Notes: generated from the sequence alone by a model not told the origin. Shown: positions 10,570-18,661, numbered from the stretch's first letter. The stretch is 64,000 bases of DNA from Bacilli bacterium (GCA_017411405.1 JAFQQE010000012.1:81280-145279); one strand, 5' to 3'. Numbers and translations: made by a program.

Positions 10570-11670
10570 ATGTTTGATTTTAGTAATTTTAATAATGCTG
10601 ATATAGTTAATACAACAGCAAATAATGAAGGGATGTTAGCTTTATTTTTAGGGACTTTAATTTTTTCTTTGATATTATCTATTATATTAATAATATCTTA
10701 TGTTAAAGCTTTAAAGAAATCAGGAGCATCTTTAATTAATATTTTATGGTTGTTTTTACCTATACCAATATTAGGAAGTGTTATGTTAGCATTGAAGATT
10801 GATCCTAAAAAATATGGTAAGGGTAGTGGTTATTTAGTTGGTATGATTTTATTACCTATAATATTTGTTCCTATTATAGCTTTTTCAGATAATGTTGTAA
10901 AAGACAATAGTGAAAAACAAGATAATACGAATTTTGATGCAATGAATGTTGTGAACAATGATGTTGAAATTAATAGTTTTGGAAACACATCAATAGTAGA
11001 TAATACGAATAATATACCAGTAGAAAATAATAATACATTAGAAGTTGAAACAGATGTTAATCGTCAAGGTATATCTAATTTAAATATTGAACCTCAAATT
11101 GAAAATTCAATAAATGTTGTAGATTCTACTATTAAAGATATGCAAGAACAAAATAATGGTACTCTAAATAATGAACCTGTTTTAGATTCTACACCTATAA
11201 TGGAAAGTGCTCCAGCATTTAATAGTGTGCCTGAAATTCCTGTAAGCGAACCTGTGAATGTAGAAACAAATATTGAAACCCTTTCAGAAAACCAAGCGCA
11301 ACCATCAGCATTTAATAGTGTGCCTGAAATTCCTGTAAGCGAACCTGTGAATGTAGAAACAAATATTGAAACTTTTTCAGAAAATCAAGTACAATCATCA
11401 GCATTTAATAGTGTGCCTGAAATTCCTGTAAGCGAACCAGTTGGTTTAGCTTCAACTATAGAACAAATTCCTGAAAAACCGGTTGAGCCTAATATTAATA
11501 ATGGAATAGATAATGTGGTTCAAATAGAGCCAATTATGGAAGAACCTATTAAGGTTGAAGAAGTTTATGTTACTCCAATAGTTACAGATAATAAAGTTTG
11601 TAAAAATTGTGGTAATGCTATTCCTGATATTGTTTCAATTTGTCCTAATTGTGGAACAGATAATGAGTAA
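10570..11670 (+). CDS. Membrane protein with Pro/Glu/Val repeats and C-terminal zinc ribbon
   Basis: The exact function is unknown. Residues about 20-45 and 50-105 hold three hydrophobic segments (LFLGTLIFSLILSIILI, NILWLFLPIPILGSVML, GYLVGMILLPIIFVPIIAF). The resemblance is to small membrane proteins annotated in gut Firmicutes with a DUF5684-like N-terminus. A long Asn/Glu-rich linker follows with a tandem 31-aa repeat (AFNSVPEIPVSEPVNVETN), two and a half copies. A zinc ribbon closes the protein (CKNCGNAIP, CPNCG). It is preceded by a strong promoter and followed by a terminator, so it forms a single-gene unit. The start ATG has AAAGGTGAT upstream. Confidence 0.75.
   Translation: MFDFSNFNNADIVNTTANNEGMLALFLGTLIFSLILSIILIISYVKALKKSGASLINILWLFLPIPILGSVMLALKIDPKKYGKGSGYLVGMILLPIIFVPIIAFSDNVVKDNSEKQDNTNFDAMNVVNNDVEINSFGNTSIVDNTNNIPVENNNTLEVETDVNRQGISNLNIEPQIENSINVVDSTIKDMQEQNNGTLNNEPVLDSTPIMESAPAFNSVPEIPVSEPVNVETNIETLSENQAQPSAFNSVPEIPVSEPVNVETNIETFSENQVQSSAFNSVPEIPVSEPVGLASTIEQIPEKPVEPNINNGIDNVVQIEPIMEEPIKVEEVYVTPIVTDNKVCKNCGNAIPDIVSICPNCGTDNE
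11215..11442 (+). repeat. 93-bp tandem repeat inside the zinc-ribbon protein gene
   Basis: Copies begin at 11215, 11308 and 11401 (the last partial). They are nearly identical at DNA level and in frame (31 codons). The near-identity shows a recent duplication or continuing homogenisation. Confidence 0.9.
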
Positions 11671-11690
11671 ATTAAGAATTTACTCTTTTA
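11665..11690 (+). terminator. Terminator overlapping the stop codon
   Basis: GAGTAAATT and AATTTACTC with a 2-3 base loop, then TTTTA. The stop codon TAA is in the left arm. Confidence 0.7.
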
Positions 11691-11730
11691 AATTGTTTAA
11701 TAATATTATATAATTATATAAGGTGATAGT

Positions 11731-12627
11731 ATGAATACTAGAATAGTTGAAGAGTGTTATACACTAATTGATTTAATGAGTATTATAATAGAAAAAGAAA
11801 CTGATGAATACGTTATTAATAATGCTAAAAAATGTTTGGTTTATTTTGTTAATCAATTATATGAAGAAGAAAATAAAAATAAAAGTAATATTAATTCAAG
11901 AGATTTTTATGAGCAAATTTTATTAAATAATGGAATAGAAAAAAATAAACTAAAAGAATTGAAAAAGCCTGAAAAAAGTGAAGGAGAAAAAATTAGAGAA
12001 TCAATAATTAATTATAAGTTGAGTGTTTTATTAAGAGAATTGAAAAATGTTTTAAAAAGACCGAATTTTCTATCTTTAAGAACTTGGGTTAATAATTTTT
12101 ATGATATTGTAGTTTATTATCAACTTGATAAACAGGAAATGTTTACTTTTATGATTAATAATATGAAAAAATATTCTGTAGAAGATAAAGTTATTCAGAA
12201 AGCAAGTAAATTATATTTAGAAAAAGATGGGGTAATTGGTCCGAAATCTGTAGAAGAAAAAAAATCAATTGAGAAAGAATATTCTATTATAAAAAAGAAA
12301 AAAAATAGAATTTCAGAGGAAAAATTAAATGCTTTAAGGAAAAAATCACTTGATACTATTCAAAGTAATATAAATATAAGTTTGGCTGATAATGATTTTG
12401 AAAAGAAGAGATTTGTTTATGTAAAAGCATATTTAATAAAATTAAAAAATTTAATTAAGACAGGAAAAGAAAAAATAGATATTCAACATAAAATAAATAG
12501 TCTTACTTCTATTTTATTAAACATCAAAAGTAAAACTATAAAAAAATCAAAAACTATTGAAAGCGTAGAAGAAAATTTGGAGAATGATGATACTGATATA
12601 AAAAAAGGAGTGAGTTTAATTAAATGA
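11731..12627 (+). CDS. Hypothetical helical protein, 298 aa
   Basis: Not recognised. It is a soluble, Lys/Glu/Asn-rich protein predicted to be almost all helix, with several likely coiled-coil stretches (about 75-115 and 165-215) and no membrane segment or signal. A TATAAT-like -10 and AAGGTGAT ribosome site precede the ATG. It overlaps the next gene by 4 bases (ATGA), so the two are translationally coupled and probably work together. It ends in TGA, which is evidence for the standard code. Confidence 0.6.
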   Translation: MNTRIVEECYTLIDLMSIIIEKETDEYVINNAKKCLVYFVNQLYEEENKNKSNINSRDFYEQILLNNGIEKNKLKELKKPEKSEGEKIRESIINYKLSVLLRELKNVLKRPNFLSLRTWVNNFYDIVVYYQLDKQEMFTFMINNMKKYSVEDKVIQKASKLYLEKDGVIGPKSVEEKKSIEKEYSIIKKKKNRISEEKLNALRKKSLDTIQSNINISLADNDFEKKRFVYVKAYLIKLKNLIKTGKEKIDIQHKINSLTSILLNIKSKTIKKSKTIESVEENLENDDTDIKKGVSLIK

Positions 12628-12872
12628 TAGAGAACGGAACTATTGTTGAATTAAGCAATAATAAAAAATATATATTAACTGATTCTGTTATAGAAAATAA
12701 TCATATTTATTATTTAGCTTTAGAAGTAGATTATAAAACAGAAATTCCTAATGAAAATAGTATGTTTTTTGAACTTAAAAATAATAATATTTTAACTCCA
12801 ATTACTGATATTAATGATATAGATTTTTTAAAAATAGTATTTGTAAATAAATTTATTGAAAATACAAATTAA
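12624..12872 (+). CDS. Small hypothetical protein, 82 aa
   Basis: Not recognised by name. The predicted strands (GTIVELSNNKKYILTD, HIYYLALEVDY) suggest a small beta-barrel. The pattern 'G-x-V-x-hydrophobic-x-N-K-K-Y' resembles the repeated modules in the 650-aa protein at 46961. It overlaps the previous gene by 4 bases and is presumably co-translated with it. A promoter for the next unit begins directly after its stop. Confidence 0.6.
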   Translation: MIENGTIVELSNNKKYILTDSVIENNHIYYLALEVDYKTEIPNENSMFFELKNNNILTPITDINDIDFLKIVFVNKFIENTN

Positions 12873-12877
12873 ATTGT

Positions 12878-12906
12878 TTGCATATCATAAAAAACTATGT
12901 TATAAT
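12878..12906 (+). promoter_or_regulatory. Promoter of a short leader unit
   Basis: TTGCAT (12878-12883) and TATAAT (12901-12906) with a 17-base spacer. A transcript would start near 12913 and run into the hairpin at 12941. Confidence 0.6.
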
Positions 12907-12940
12907 ACCCGTTACAAATGGGGTTATTTGTATAGAATAT

Positions 12941-12967
12941 AAAGAAACTCTAAGTTTCTTTATTTTT
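12941..12967 (+). terminator. Terminator or attenuator in the leader
   Basis: AAAGAAACT, a 3-base loop, AGTTTCTTT, then TATTTTTAT. Only about 30 bases separate it from the promoter start site. A second small hairpin (ACAAAT / ATTTGT) lies between them. Confidence 0.6.
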
Positions 12968-13032
12968 ATAGAATTATAATTATTATTTTTACATAATTTT
13001 TTATTGAGATAATTATGCTGGGGGGGATCTTA

Positions 13033-13590
13033 ATGATATTAAAATATTTCGAAAAATTTTTTAATCATAAGTTTAAAAAATATATTATTAATTATGAAAT
13101 AAAAAATAATAAAATTAAAATAATAAATTCTTATGGGGAATTTAAAGAAGTAGATAATAATGTAAAGAATAAAGTAAAAGTTATGGAGGTAATTAGTGAT
13201 CATAAAAAGGAAATAACTGAAAAAATTAATTATTATGACAATAAAAGAAATGATTATATATTTATAATATTTAGTAGTTTATTATTTATATTATTTTTAG
13301 GATTTATTTGTTTATTTAGTTTTTTTACAGGAAGTTATATATTTTTATTATTATCTATAGTATCTTTTAGTATAAGTTTAGTAGTATTTAGTTCTAATTT
13401 ATATAATATTTTATTATTTAGAAAAGAAGTAAAAAGGTTAGTAAATGCTATTGAAAACAAGAATTTTGCTGATAATAATGAATTTAAAGAAATTATATTA
13501 GATAGTTTTATATTTGTTAAAAATTATATTTATAATGTATTGATTAAGATTATTTCTTTATTTGAAAATATAAAAGTAAAATTTAATTAA
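13033..13590 (+). CDS. Hypothetical membrane protein, 185 aa
   Basis: Not recognised. I start at the ATG at 13033, 6 bases after a run of seven G that serves as ribosome site; the in-frame ATG at 13015 is upstream of that site. Two adjacent membrane segments (YIFIIFSSLLFILFLGFICL and FLLLSIVSFSISLVVFSSNL, about residues 72-120) are flanked by basic, Lys-rich cytoplasmic parts. The upstream promoter is separated from the gene by a terminator-like hairpin, so expression may be attenuated. It lies just upstream of trpS. Confidence 0.65.
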   Translation: MILKYFEKFFNHKFKKYIINYEIKNNKIKIINSYGEFKEVDNNVKNKVKVMEVISDHKKEITEKINYYDNKRNDYIFIIFSSLLFILFLGFICLFSFFTGSYIFLLLSIVSFSISLVVFSSNLYNILLFRKEVKRLVNAIENKNFADNNEFKEIILDSFIFVKNYIYNVLIKIISLFENIKVKFN

Positions 13591-13637
13591 TTTTATTTTT
13601 TTATGTGTTATAATATTTTTAAGGATGAGTGATAATT

Positions 13638-14624
13638 ATGAAAAAAAGAATATTAACAGGATTACAACCAACTGGAGTTATTACATTAGGTAATTATATA
13701 GGTGCTATTAAACAAATGATAGAAATGCAAGAAAATTATGAATCTTATATTTTTATTGCAGATATGCATGCTATTACTGTAAATCAAGATCCTATAGTTT
13801 TACGTGAAAATATTAAAAGTTTAGTTGCTTTATATTTAGCTTGTGGGATAGATCCTAAAAAGAATACTATATATATTCAATCTGATAATCCATATATCGG
13901 AGGTATAAGTTGGATGTTAGAATGTAATTCATATTATGGAGAATTATCAAGAATGACACAATTTAAAGATAAAGCAAAAAAGAATGCTAATTTTACTTCA
14001 GGACTTTTAACTTATCCCGTATTAATGGCTGCAGATATTTTATCTATGGATGCTGATTATGTTCCTGTTGGAGTAGATCAAAAACAACATGTAGAGTTGG
14101 CTAGGGATATAGCAATAAGATTTAATAATAAATATGGGGAAATGTTTAAAATACCTGAACCTATTTTAAAAAAAGTTGGTACAAAAATAATGGATTTACA
14201 AACACCTGATAAAAAAATGAGTAAGAGCAGTGAAAATCAAAAGGGAGTTATAAGATTATTAGATGATATAGATGTTATAAGAAAAAAGATAATGTCTGCA
14301 ACAACTGATTCTGAAATGGTTGTTAGATTTGATCCTGAAAATAAACCTGGAATATCAAATTTAATAAATATATATTCATCTTTAACTAATAAAAGTATAG
14401 AGGAAATAGAAATGGAATTTAAAGATTCTAATTATGGTAATTTTAAAAGTAGAGTTGCTGATATAGTAGTTGATGTAATATCTAATATTCAAAATAAATA
14501 TAATGAAATATTAAATAGTGATTATTTAGATGAAATTTTAGATAGTGGTATGAATAAAAATATAGAAATTTCTAAAGAATTCTATCAAAAAATGAAAAAA
14601 GTTATTGGATTAGGTAGAAATTAA
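13638..14624 (+). CDS. trpS: Tryptophanyl-tRNA synthetase
   Basis: Class Ic synthetase that charges tRNA-Trp. The ATG at 13638 gives the conserved N-terminus MKKRILTGLQPTG; a GTG three codons upstream is less likely. The HIGH-like motif is PTGVITLGNYIGA, and KMSKS is KKMSKSSENQ near residue 195. The tryptophan pocket motif DADYVPVGVDQKQHVEL is present. The length of 328 aa is normal. TGTTATAAT lies just upstream as an extended -10. No T-box precedes it, unlike valS. Confidence 0.96.
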   Translation: MKKRILTGLQPTGVITLGNYIGAIKQMIEMQENYESYIFIADMHAITVNQDPIVLRENIKSLVALYLACGIDPKKNTIYIQSDNPYIGGISWMLECNSYYGELSRMTQFKDKAKKNANFTSGLLTYPVLMAADILSMDADYVPVGVDQKQHVELARDIAIRFNNKYGEMFKIPEPILKKVGTKIMDLQTPDKKMSKSSENQKGVIRLLDDIDVIRKKIMSATTDSEMVVRFDPENKPGISNLINIYSSLTNKSIEEIEMEFKDSNYGNFKSRVADIVVDVISNIQNKYNEILNSDYLDEILDSGMNKNIEISKEFYQKMKKVIGLGRN

Positions 14625-14635
14625 TTAGTTTTTAC

Positions 14636-14664
14636 TTGATAATTGTATTATTATTTGATACAAT
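14636..14664 (+). promoter_or_regulatory. Promoter of tRNA-His
   Basis: TTGATA (14636-14641) and TACAAT (14659-14664), 17-base spacer, about 12 bases before the tRNA. The same bases contain an ATTGTAT / ATACAAT inverted repeat followed by TATTTT, which may terminate trpS. The two functions overlap. Confidence 0.65.
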
Positions 14665-14676
14665 TATTTTGTTCTT

Positions 14677-14753
14677 GGCGGGATTGGTGAAGTGGTTAAC
14701 ACGCCGGATTGTGGCTCCGGTATGCGTGGGTTCGATCCCCACATCTCGCCCCA
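14677..14753 (+). tRNA. tRNA-His (anticodon GTG)
   Basis: The full cloverleaf can be folded. The acceptor is GCGGGAT with ATCTCGC (one G-T pair), the anticodon stem is CCGGA/TCCGG with loop TTGTGGC, and the T stem is GTGGG/CCCAC. The extra G-1 that marks tRNA-His is encoded at 14677 and faces C73 at 14750. CCA is encoded at 14751-14753. Its 3' end and following terminator are copied several times downstream, and the accessory island begins here. Confidence 0.97.
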
Positions 14754-14765
14754 TTTGAGTATTTG

Positions 14766-14797
14766 GTGAAGCTGAAAGATGCTTCACTTTTTCTTTT
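14766..14797 (+). terminator. Terminator of tRNA-His, founder of a repeated family
   Basis: GTGAAGC (14766-14772) and GCTTCAC (14781-14787) followed by TTTTTCTTTT. Related copies occur at 16048, 17431, 18774, 19864 and 21104, each preceded by CCCCATT as here. Confidence 0.85.
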
Positions 14798-14966
14798 GAA
14801 TAAGCCTTATTTTAAGGGCTTTTGATATTTTAAATGATTTTTAATAATAAAAAATTTTAAAAAAGTTATAGAAAAATTGATAAAATTAAATTTAAAAATA
14901 TAATCACTAAAAATTCTTGAATTTAATATATTTTTTTGATGAAAAAATCAATAAAAATAGTAAAAA

Positions 14967-15099
14967 GTCAAAAAAAGGTCAAAAAAATCGAAAAAAAAGG
15001 TCAAGCACTAGGTCAAGGATTGGTCAAGGAAATCAACTGAAAAAGGCAAATAAAAGTCATATTTAGCTCATTTTTTGGTCAAAAATAAGTACAGTAAAT
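14967..15099 (+). repeat. 11-bp phased repeat array 1
   Basis: Degenerate units of consensus GTCAnnAAAAR. Unit starts: 14967, 14978, 15000, 15012, 15023, 15045 (GGCA), 15056, 15067 (CTCA), 15078, 15089 (GTAC). Steps are 11 or multiples, with one 12. The last unit is GTAC, and the -10 of the next gene begins 71 bases after its start. The stretch 14798-15193 has no gene. Confidence 0.85.
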
Positions 15100-15135
15100 T
15101 TCGTAAACTTAGGTTGTAAAGGGTTTTATAGCATA

Positions 15136-15165
15136 TTTACAAATAATAATATGTGATGATATAAT
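15136..15165 (+). promoter_or_regulatory. Promoter of island gene 1
   Basis: TTTACA (15136-15141) and TATAAT (15160-15165) with an 18-base spacer. The same elements, spacing and distance from the array recur before island genes 2 and 3. Confidence 0.7.
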
Positions 15166-15193
15166 TTTAAATAGAAAGTAGGTTGAATTAAAA

Positions 15194-15946
15194 ATGGAAG
15201 AAAAGAAAAATAATAAAGGATTAGTTTTGTTAATTGTAATTTTATTAATTTTAGTACTAGGATTAGTAGGGTATATTTTTTATGATAAAGTTTTGTTAAA
15301 AGACATACCACAAAATGAGAATAATATTACTTCAATTACGACTACAAATATAAAAGAAAGTTATAATGATATAAAAGCAATATTTAAATCTTTGCCTAAT
15401 AAAAATGATGAATCAGTATTGTGGGATGGTTCCATTAATGATCTTATTAAAGAAGAAGTTAATTTTGACACAGATTTTAAGAATGTTAGTAAAAATGAAC
15501 ATGGTTTTGATTTAGATTATAGTTGTGTTGAATATAATCCTGAGGATAATGATGAAGGAATAGATAAATGTACTAAATTTGAAATTGTTATAAATAATCA
15601 AAAAAATGAATTATATTCTAATTTTTGGTATCATTTAAGGGTAATGTTAACAAAAGAATATCTAATTACTTATGATGGTAGTTTTGCAGGAGATTTAAGG
15701 ATTTTTGATAAGACAGGAAAAGAAATTTTTAATGAATACATAGCTACTGATTTTGGAATTAAATTAGATGAAGAAAATTATGTTGATGAAATTTATGGTT
15801 ATACACCTAGTATTAAAGATAATAAGTTATATTTTGTAAAATATATTAAAGGAAATGAGGATACTTTTGTTATAAGTAATTTTGATTTAAGTAATAAAAA
15901 AGTAACTGAAATTTCAAATTTTAAGGGCGATGTAGGAATAATTTAA
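15194..15946 (+). CDS. Island gene 1: membrane-anchored protein, 250 aa
   Basis: Function unknown. It starts with MEEKKNNKGL and has one uncleaved membrane anchor (about residues 10-31, LIVILLILVLGLVGYIFYDK) followed by a Thr/Asn-rich linker. The exposed domain of about 200 residues is predicted strand-rich, with two or three Cys. The first 35 residues are almost the same in the next two genes, while the outer domains differ strongly. That is the pattern of a family with a fixed anchor and diversified exterior. The ribosome site is AGGTTG, 9 bases before the ATG. It has its own array-promoter and 3' hairpin element. Confidence 0.75.
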   Translation: MEEKKNNKGLVLLIVILLILVLGLVGYIFYDKVLLKDIPQNENNITSITTTNIKESYNDIKAIFKSLPNKNDESVLWDGSINDLIKEEVNFDTDFKNVSKNEHGFDLDYSCVEYNPEDNDEGIDKCTKFEIVINNQKNELYSNFWYHLRVMLTKEYLITYDGSFAGDLRIFDKTGKEIFNEYIATDFGIKLDEENYVDEIYGYTPSIKDNKLYFVKYIKGNEDTFVISNFDLSNKKVTEISNFKGDVGII

Positions 15947-16080
15947 AATAACTGGATATATAAAAATATTTGTGCTAAAGTGATAATAGAGGACAAGATA
16001 CAAGGGAGCTTCTATTATGTTCACAAAACGCCCCATTAAGATATTTGGTGAAGCTGAAAAAAGCTTCACTTTTTCTTTTG
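15947..16080 (+). other. Conserved 3' hairpin element A plus terminator
   Basis: ATAACTGGATATAT, then GTGATAATAGA (15980-15990) paired with TCTATTA...TTCAC (16011-16024) across a G-rich loop. Next comes ACGCCCCATT, copied from the tRNA-His 3' end, and the terminator GTGAAGC/GCTTCAC (16048-16069) with a T run. It is most likely the structured 3' UTR of island gene 1. Confidence 0.75.
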
Positions 16081-16249
16081 CAAAAGCCTTTATTTATAGG
16101 GGGTTAAGAGTAATTATTATATTTATATCTTTTATAATTATTAATTAATTTTCTTAAAATTATACAAAAAATCTATTAAAAAATAGAATATCAAAAATCA
16201 TTAAAAAAATGTTGTTTTTTATGTAAAAATTAGGTAAAAACTTTTTTAG

Positions 16250-16360
16250 GTCAAAAAAAGGTCCAGGAAGTGGCTAAAAAAAGTCAAGGTTTAGGTCAGA
16301 AAAAAGTCAAAAAAAGGTCAAAAAAAAGTCATATTTCGGTCATAAAAAAGTACTGGACAT
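16250..16360 (+). repeat. 11-bp phased repeat array 2
   Basis: Unit starts: 16250, 16261, 16272 (GGCT), 16283, 16295, 16306, 16317, 16328, 16339, 16350 (GTAC). All steps are 11 except one of 12. The -10 of island gene 2 begins 71 bases after the last unit start. The gene-free stretch 16081-16249 is plain AT-rich DNA. Confidence 0.88.
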
Positions 16361-16396
16361 GTTGTAAAGTAAGATAGTAAAGGGAATTTTAAAATA

Positions 16397-16426
16397 TTTA
16401 CAAGAAATAAAACAAGATGATATAAT
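16397..16426 (+). promoter_or_regulatory. Promoter of island gene 2
   Basis: TTTACA (16397-16402) and TATAAT (16421-16426), 18-base spacer. Confidence 0.7.
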
Positions 16427-16455
16427 TTTGTTATAGAAAAAGAGGTTGAAAAAAT

Positions 16456-17304
16456 ATGGAAGAAAATAAAAATAATAAAGGATTAATTTGGTTAATATTA
16501 ATTTTAATAATATTAGTATTAGGATTAGTAGGTTATATTGTATATGATAAACTTTTAAAAATTGATAAGACTATTCCTAATAATGATGAAACAACAATTA
16601 CCACAACAACTACTGTAAAAAATGAAATATTCAGAGATAGTGTTTCTGAACTATTTGTTGATTATCCAATTAAAAATGATGAAACTGTTATTGCAAATGG
16701 GTTTATTGATGAAATTATAGAAAAAAATATAAGTCATAAAGAAATATATGAAAATAAAAAAAGTAAATTTATTGGGACAGATATTGAATTTACATATAAT
16801 TCAAAAAAATGTAATATGGAAGAAGTACAAGATGATAATGGGAACATTATCAATTATGAGAATTGGTGTGAAGATATAGAAATTAGTATAGATGGTAATC
16901 ATATTTTTACTATAAATGTACCTGCTAAAGGTCCAGGAGAAGATATTCCGTATATTCTCATAACTAACAACTATATAATTAGCCAATATGATGGATTTGA
17001 TGAATTTGATGGAAACGGAGTTATTAAAATATTTAATTTAAATGGTAAATTGATTAAAGAAATAAAAAACACAAGTTATATGGGTATGCTAGATGATTGT
17101 GGTGATTATAACGAAAATGAAAATACTGTGTTTTATGATAAATATGTAATGATAGATAATAATAAACTATATTATGTTTCTTATTCTGATGTATGGTTTC
17201 CGGGAAATGACACAGAAAATGCAAGTATAAATTACTTAGATTTAGATACTATGACAGAAAACGTTTTAAAGAAATTTAAAGCAAGATTTACACAACAATG
17301 TTAA
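16456..17304 (+). CDS. Island gene 2: membrane-anchored protein, 282 aa
   Basis: Paralogue of island genes 1 and 3. It has the same N-terminus (MEENKNNKGLIWLILILIIL), one membrane anchor at about residues 10-31 and a Thr-rich linker (ETTITTTTTV). The exterior domain differs, with four Cys (CNMEEVQDD..., NWCEDIEI, DDCGDY, and one near the C-terminus). The predicted strands and motifs of the type IKIFNLNGKLIKEI recall beta-propeller-like or bacterial surface domains, but no family is recognised. It is co-located with its own array, promoter and hairpin element B. Confidence 0.75.
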   Translation: MEENKNNKGLIWLILILIILVLGLVGYIVYDKLLKIDKTIPNNDETTITTTTTVKNEIFRDSVSELFVDYPIKNDETVIANGFIDEIIEKNISHKEIYENKKSKFIGTDIEFTYNSKKCNMEEVQDDNGNIINYENWCEDIEISIDGNHIFTINVPAKGPGEDIPYILITNNYIISQYDGFDEFDGNGVIKIFNLNGKLIKEIKNTSYMGMLDDCGDYNENENTVFYDKYVMIDNNKLYYVSYSDVWFPGNDTENASINYLDLDTMTENVLKKFKARFTQQC

Positions 17305-17319
17305 TTCGTAAAAAAATAT

Positions 17320-17463
17320 AATTAAAATTAATAACTGGATATATGAAAATAAGTGTGATAAAGTGATAATAGAGGACAGAAACTAAGGGAGCTTCTATTA
17401 TGTTCACAATACGCCCCATTTGAGTATTTGGTGAAGCTGAAATAAGCTTCGCTTTTTCTTTTG
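17320..17463 (+). other. Conserved 3' hairpin element B plus terminator
   Basis: AATTAAAATTAATAACTGG leads to GTGATAATAGA (17363-17373) paired with TCTATTA...TTCAC (17394-17407). ACGCCCCATTTGAGTATT follows, matching the bases after tRNA-His exactly over this stretch apart from the first base. The terminator is GTGAAGC/GCTTCGC at 17431-17452; its G-T pair keeps the stem. Confidence 0.78.
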
Positions 17464-17785
17464 GAAATCCCTTATTTCAAGGGCTTTTGTCATTTTAAAT
17501 GATTTTTGATAATAAAATATTTTCAAAAAAAATAGAAAAATTGATAAAATTAAATTTAAAAATAAAATCTCTAAAAATTCCTTAATTTAATACTTTTTTT
17601 GATGAAAAAATCAATAAAAAAATGGTAAAAGTCAAAAAAAGGTCAAAAAAATAGAAAAAAAAGGTCAAGCATTAGGTCAAGGATTGGTCAAGGAATTCAA
17701 CAGTAAAAGGCAAAATAAAGTCATATTTAGGTCATTTTTTGGTCAAAAATAAGTACAGTAAATTTCGTAAACTTAGATTGTAAAG
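17430..17785 (+). repeat. About 365-bp direct repeat, copy 2
   Basis: Second copy of 14765-15130: terminator, AT-rich filler and 11-bp array in the same order with only scattered changes and small indels. Confidence 0.85.
17631..17763 (+). repeat. 11-bp phased repeat array 3
   Basis: Unit starts: 17631, 17642, 17664, 17676, 17687, 17720, 17731, 17742, 17753 (GTAC), i.e. steps of 11, 22 or 33 with one 12. The -10 begins 71 bases after the last unit start, exactly as in arrays 1 and 2. Confidence 0.87.
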
Positions 17786-17799
17786 GCCTTTCTAGATTA

Positions 17800-17829
17800 T
17801 TTACAAGAAGTAATTAATATTGATATAAT
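17800..17829 (+). promoter_or_regulatory. Promoter of island gene 3
   Basis: TTTACA (17800-17805) and TATAAT (17824-17829), 18-base spacer. Confidence 0.7.
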
Positions 17830-17859
17830 AAAAATATAGAAAAAGAGGTTGAAATAAAA

Positions 17860-18630
17860 ATGGAAGAAAAGAAAAATAATAAAGGATTAATTTGGTTAAT
17901 AGTAATTTTAATTATTTTAGTATTAGGATTAGTAGGATATATCGTTTATGATATAGTTTTGAAAGTTGATAAAACTAATCTTACTCCAAATAATACTAGC
18001 ACAACTACTACAAGTAAAAAGATTATAGAAGAACAAAATTTTACTAAATATCCTGAAAAAAACGATGATAATATTGTTAATTTTAACTTGCATGAATTAT
18101 ACGTTAATGAAAATGTTAATTTAATGGAAAATTTTAAAAATTTAAAGTTAAAAAAAGGAAATATAGATTATACACTAAATTGTACGAAGTATGATGAAGC
18201 GCATGTTGAAGCATTTGGATATGCATGTAGTCATTTTGAAATTTTAATTAATAAAGTAAAATTAGAAGATTATTTTAATGAAGGTTGTGGACATACAAAG
18301 CATATTATAATTAATGGAGATTATTTAATATTACAACTTTCCACAGGATGTGATGAAGGTTGTGGATATATTAAAATATTTAAAAATGGCGAACTTATTT
18401 ATACTGTAAAAGGTACTACATCTTATTTGGATTTAAATGATTCTTTTGATAATATAATAAAATATTCTAATAACAAATTATATTACTTTATCCAAACAAA
18501 AGAAACAGATGTGGCTTATAATGTATTGAAAATGATTGATTTTAATAAATCTGAAATAATAGAAGAAGAATTAGAAAGAAAAGAAACTGATTATGCTGTT
18601 TGCTATGATCTTTCTGGCGAATTTGAATAA
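17860..18630 (+). CDS. Island gene 3: membrane-anchored protein, 256 aa
   Basis: Third paralogue. The first 30 residues (MEEKKNNKGLIWLIVILIIL...) are nearly identical to gene 1, with one anchor at about 10-31, then TTTTSKK. The outer domain has six Cys in CTKYDEAHVEAFGYACSHF, EGCGHTKH, GCDEGCGYIKIF and AVCYDL, suggesting disulfides or metal binding outside the cell. No family is recognised. It is preceded by array 3 and followed by hairpin element C. Confidence 0.75.
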   Translation: MEEKKNNKGLIWLIVILIILVLGLVGYIVYDIVLKVDKTNLTPNNTSTTTTSKKIIEEQNFTKYPEKNDDNIVNFNLHELYVNENVNLMENFKNLKLKKGNIDYTLNCTKYDEAHVEAFGYACSHFEILINKVKLEDYFNEGCGHTKHIIINGDYLILQLSTGCDEGCGYIKIFKNGELIYTVKGTTSYLDLNDSFDNIIKYSNNKLYYFIQTKETDVAYNVLKMIDFNKSEIIEEELERKETDYAVCYDLSGEFE

Positions 18631-18661
18631 TATTTGTATAAATTGTTAAATGAATAATATA

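Larger units (their letters stand above)
14765..15130 (+). repeat. About 365-bp direct repeat, copy 1
   Basis: From the tRNA terminator through the first 11-bp array this stretch is closely matched by 17430-17785. Shared stretches include GATGAAAAAATCAATAAAAA, AGGTCAAGGATTGGTCAAGG and AAGTACAGTAAATTTCGTAA. This is a segmental duplication of the intergenic module. Confidence 0.85.

Noticed and set aside
12878-12967. PreQ1 or other known riboswitch in the short leader
   Set aside because: Size is similar to a preQ1-I aptamer but its conserved C-rich loop and A-rich tail are missing.
15947-16040. Extra tRNA genes or tRNA-like pseudogenes at each CGCCCCATT copy
   Set aside because: Only the last bases of tRNA-His are shared; no acceptor partner, anticodon stem or T stem can be folded in the preceding 70 bases.
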